Assembly (NCBI GenBank): GCA_905221605.1
Contig: CAJNDS010002331.1
Coordinates: 389,001 to 453,000 of the forward strand
Direction of reading: 5' to 3'
Origin: Symbiodinium natans
Taxonomy: Eukaryota; Sar; Dinophyceae; Suessiales; Symbiodiniaceae
Length of the DNA: 64,000 nt
This document shows, piece by piece, positions 62,831 to 64,000 of the stretch. Positions within the stretch are counted from its first letter, which is position 1. Each line of letters opens with the position of its first letter. The translations under genes were made by a program, and so were the position numbers. The notes beneath the pieces were generated by a model. The model did not search any database and had not been told where the DNA came from. It saw only the letters and a program-made list of their open reading frames with translations.

Positions 62831-63049
62831 GGTTTAGGGTTTAGGGTTTAGGGTCTAGGGTTTAGGGTTTAGGATTTCTTTTGCGAATTGCTTAAGAACC
62901 CCCCCAACCCCCCCCCCCCCCCCCCCCCCCCAAATAAAATAAGATAACAATCCCAAATACGGCCCTTACAAGGAAGAGCCTTGTGGATTTTGTGACGCAG
63001 TTCGTGGTTTTTGGGGGTGCTGCATTGGGTTTTCACAGGTTAGACAGCT

Positions 63050-63450
63050 GGCATTCACGGAAGGCTCGCGCGGAAGGTCGGCACGCTTGAAACGTAGATA
63101 TAATGGACGCGCAGCATGCCGGCAAGCTGAAGAATCGCGCCCCCAAGCTGTTTCGGAGAGCGGATCTCCGCGGAAGTCTGCGGAAGCTCCCCGGAAGGCA
63201 GAGGGTGGTTTGGAAGCCCCCATGTCCCGACCCCCTCGTTAAACCCTTAACCCCTAACCCTTGACCCTTACCCCCAAGGCCCCTGACCCTCAACCCTGAA
63301 GCTTAAGTGGTATATACTCAGGTTGCTGATTTCTGTTTCGGTTGAGAAGGTGGCGTCGCGTGTTTCCGCGAAAGGTCGCGGAAGGAATGCGGAATACACC
63401 GTGGAAGGCCGCGGAAGGGTCCGCGGAAGGGGTATATTATACTGTCCATC
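63050..63450. repeat. Clustered CGCGGAAGG motifs
   Basis: CGCGGAAGG or close variants recur about ten times in two clusters (63,056-63,205 and 63,365-63,442) at uneven spacing. No reading frame explains them. Confidence 0.6.
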
Positions 63451-63475
63451 GACTCATGCTTGAGAAAAAGCACAG

Positions 63476-63514
63476 TTGTAATTGGGTTACTAGGTACCAT
63501 GAACCTCCAAGTAC
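63476..63514. repeat. Foldback element, family 1, right end only
   Basis: GTAATTGGGTTACTAGGTAC then CATGAACCTCCAAGTACC matches the right arm of the other copies. Confidence 0.55.
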
Positions 63515-64000
63515 CCTTTTTGGGGGCCCCTTTTGGGGATTCTATCTATTTGGGGCAGAAAAAGGGGTACCCCAATATGTGGGAAATACCCGTACGTTCA
63601 ACCCTAAGCCCTCAAAGCTTAATCCCCAAATGCCCCAAGCTTCGCAGCGTTGCATGAGACAAGGTTTTGGGCAGGTTTTGGTTTGTTTCTTTGTTTCCTT
63701 TTTTTGGTTGGGGGGGGGGGGTTGTAGGGCGTTTGGATACAAGGGGGCGCTTGTATCTTGAGACGGCACATGCCAGTGAAAACGCACCCTAAACCCTAAA
63801 CCCCTCAATCCCCTAAAGCCTAAACCCTAAACCCCGAAACCCTAAACCCAAACCCTAAACCCTGAACCCTAGACCTTAAACCCCTCAACCCCTCAACCCT
63901 AAACCTCGAAACCCTGAAACCCTAGACTCCTCAACCCTTCGAGTGTGGTCCCGGAAGTCCCTTGGGGCACTCCATGACCTAACCCAAGAGCCGCAAGGAA

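Overview
The window is eukaryotic nuclear DNA, most likely from a dinoflagellate. The signs are pervasive interstitial TTTAGGG/CCCTAAA arrays, small GC-rich exons joined through GT, GC and GA donors with AG|G acceptors, genes that all read the same way, an LTR carrying the 3' end of the dinoflagellate spliced leader, and intronless genes joining a ubiquitin-like domain to ankyrin repeats. Most simple ORFs in the repeat-rich part are translated repeats, not genes.

Layout. (1) 1-3.85 kb: telomere-type arrays with three candidate plus-strand exons. (2) 4,036-23,867: one very large LTR retrotransposon, coding on the minus strand, inserted in a (GTAT)n microsatellite. It encodes Gag with two CCCH fingers, a retropepsin-like domain, the 3' part of a Ty3-type reverse transcriptase (RT) with RNase H, an unknown domain with a zinc ribbon, integrase, a methyltransferase-like fold, then the fingers/palm half of the RT with its YVDD box, and last two accessory regions: a KptA/Tpt1-like RNA 2'-phosphotransferase and a RanBP2-finger/membrane/SWIM/PLD-nuclease protein. 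The RT is therefore split, and its halves lie in swapped order. A 100-N gap sits between two near-identical 2.54 kb stretches, which looks like an unmerged contig overlap. (3) 24-27 kb: single-copy and simple-repeat DNA with no gene I can support. (4) 27-64 kb: telomere-type arrays alternating with short unique islands. Many islands are phase-compatible exons of plus-strand genes: a cyclic-nucleotide-binding/Popeye-like gene (31.6-39.8 kb), a TMEM65-like membrane protein gene (46.3-51.6 kb, seven exons) and a second, diverged cyclic-nucleotide-binding-like gene (about 54.0-62.8 kb, running off the window). Two intronless ankyrin genes (43.3 and 60.7 kb), a tRNA-like element, several foldback elements and satellites lie between or inside them.

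The main new observation is in the introns. Most start with TTTAGGG-orientation arrays just after the donor and end with CCCTAAA-orientation arrays just before the acceptor, so the pre-mRNA could fold the two intron ends together. A few introns are also flanked by 7-9 bp direct repeats, as expected of introner-like insertions. The second main observation is the permuted-RT retroelement with RNA-repair and nuclease cargo.

All exon models come from reading frames, splice-site dinucleotides and phase by eye; no RNA or database evidence was available.
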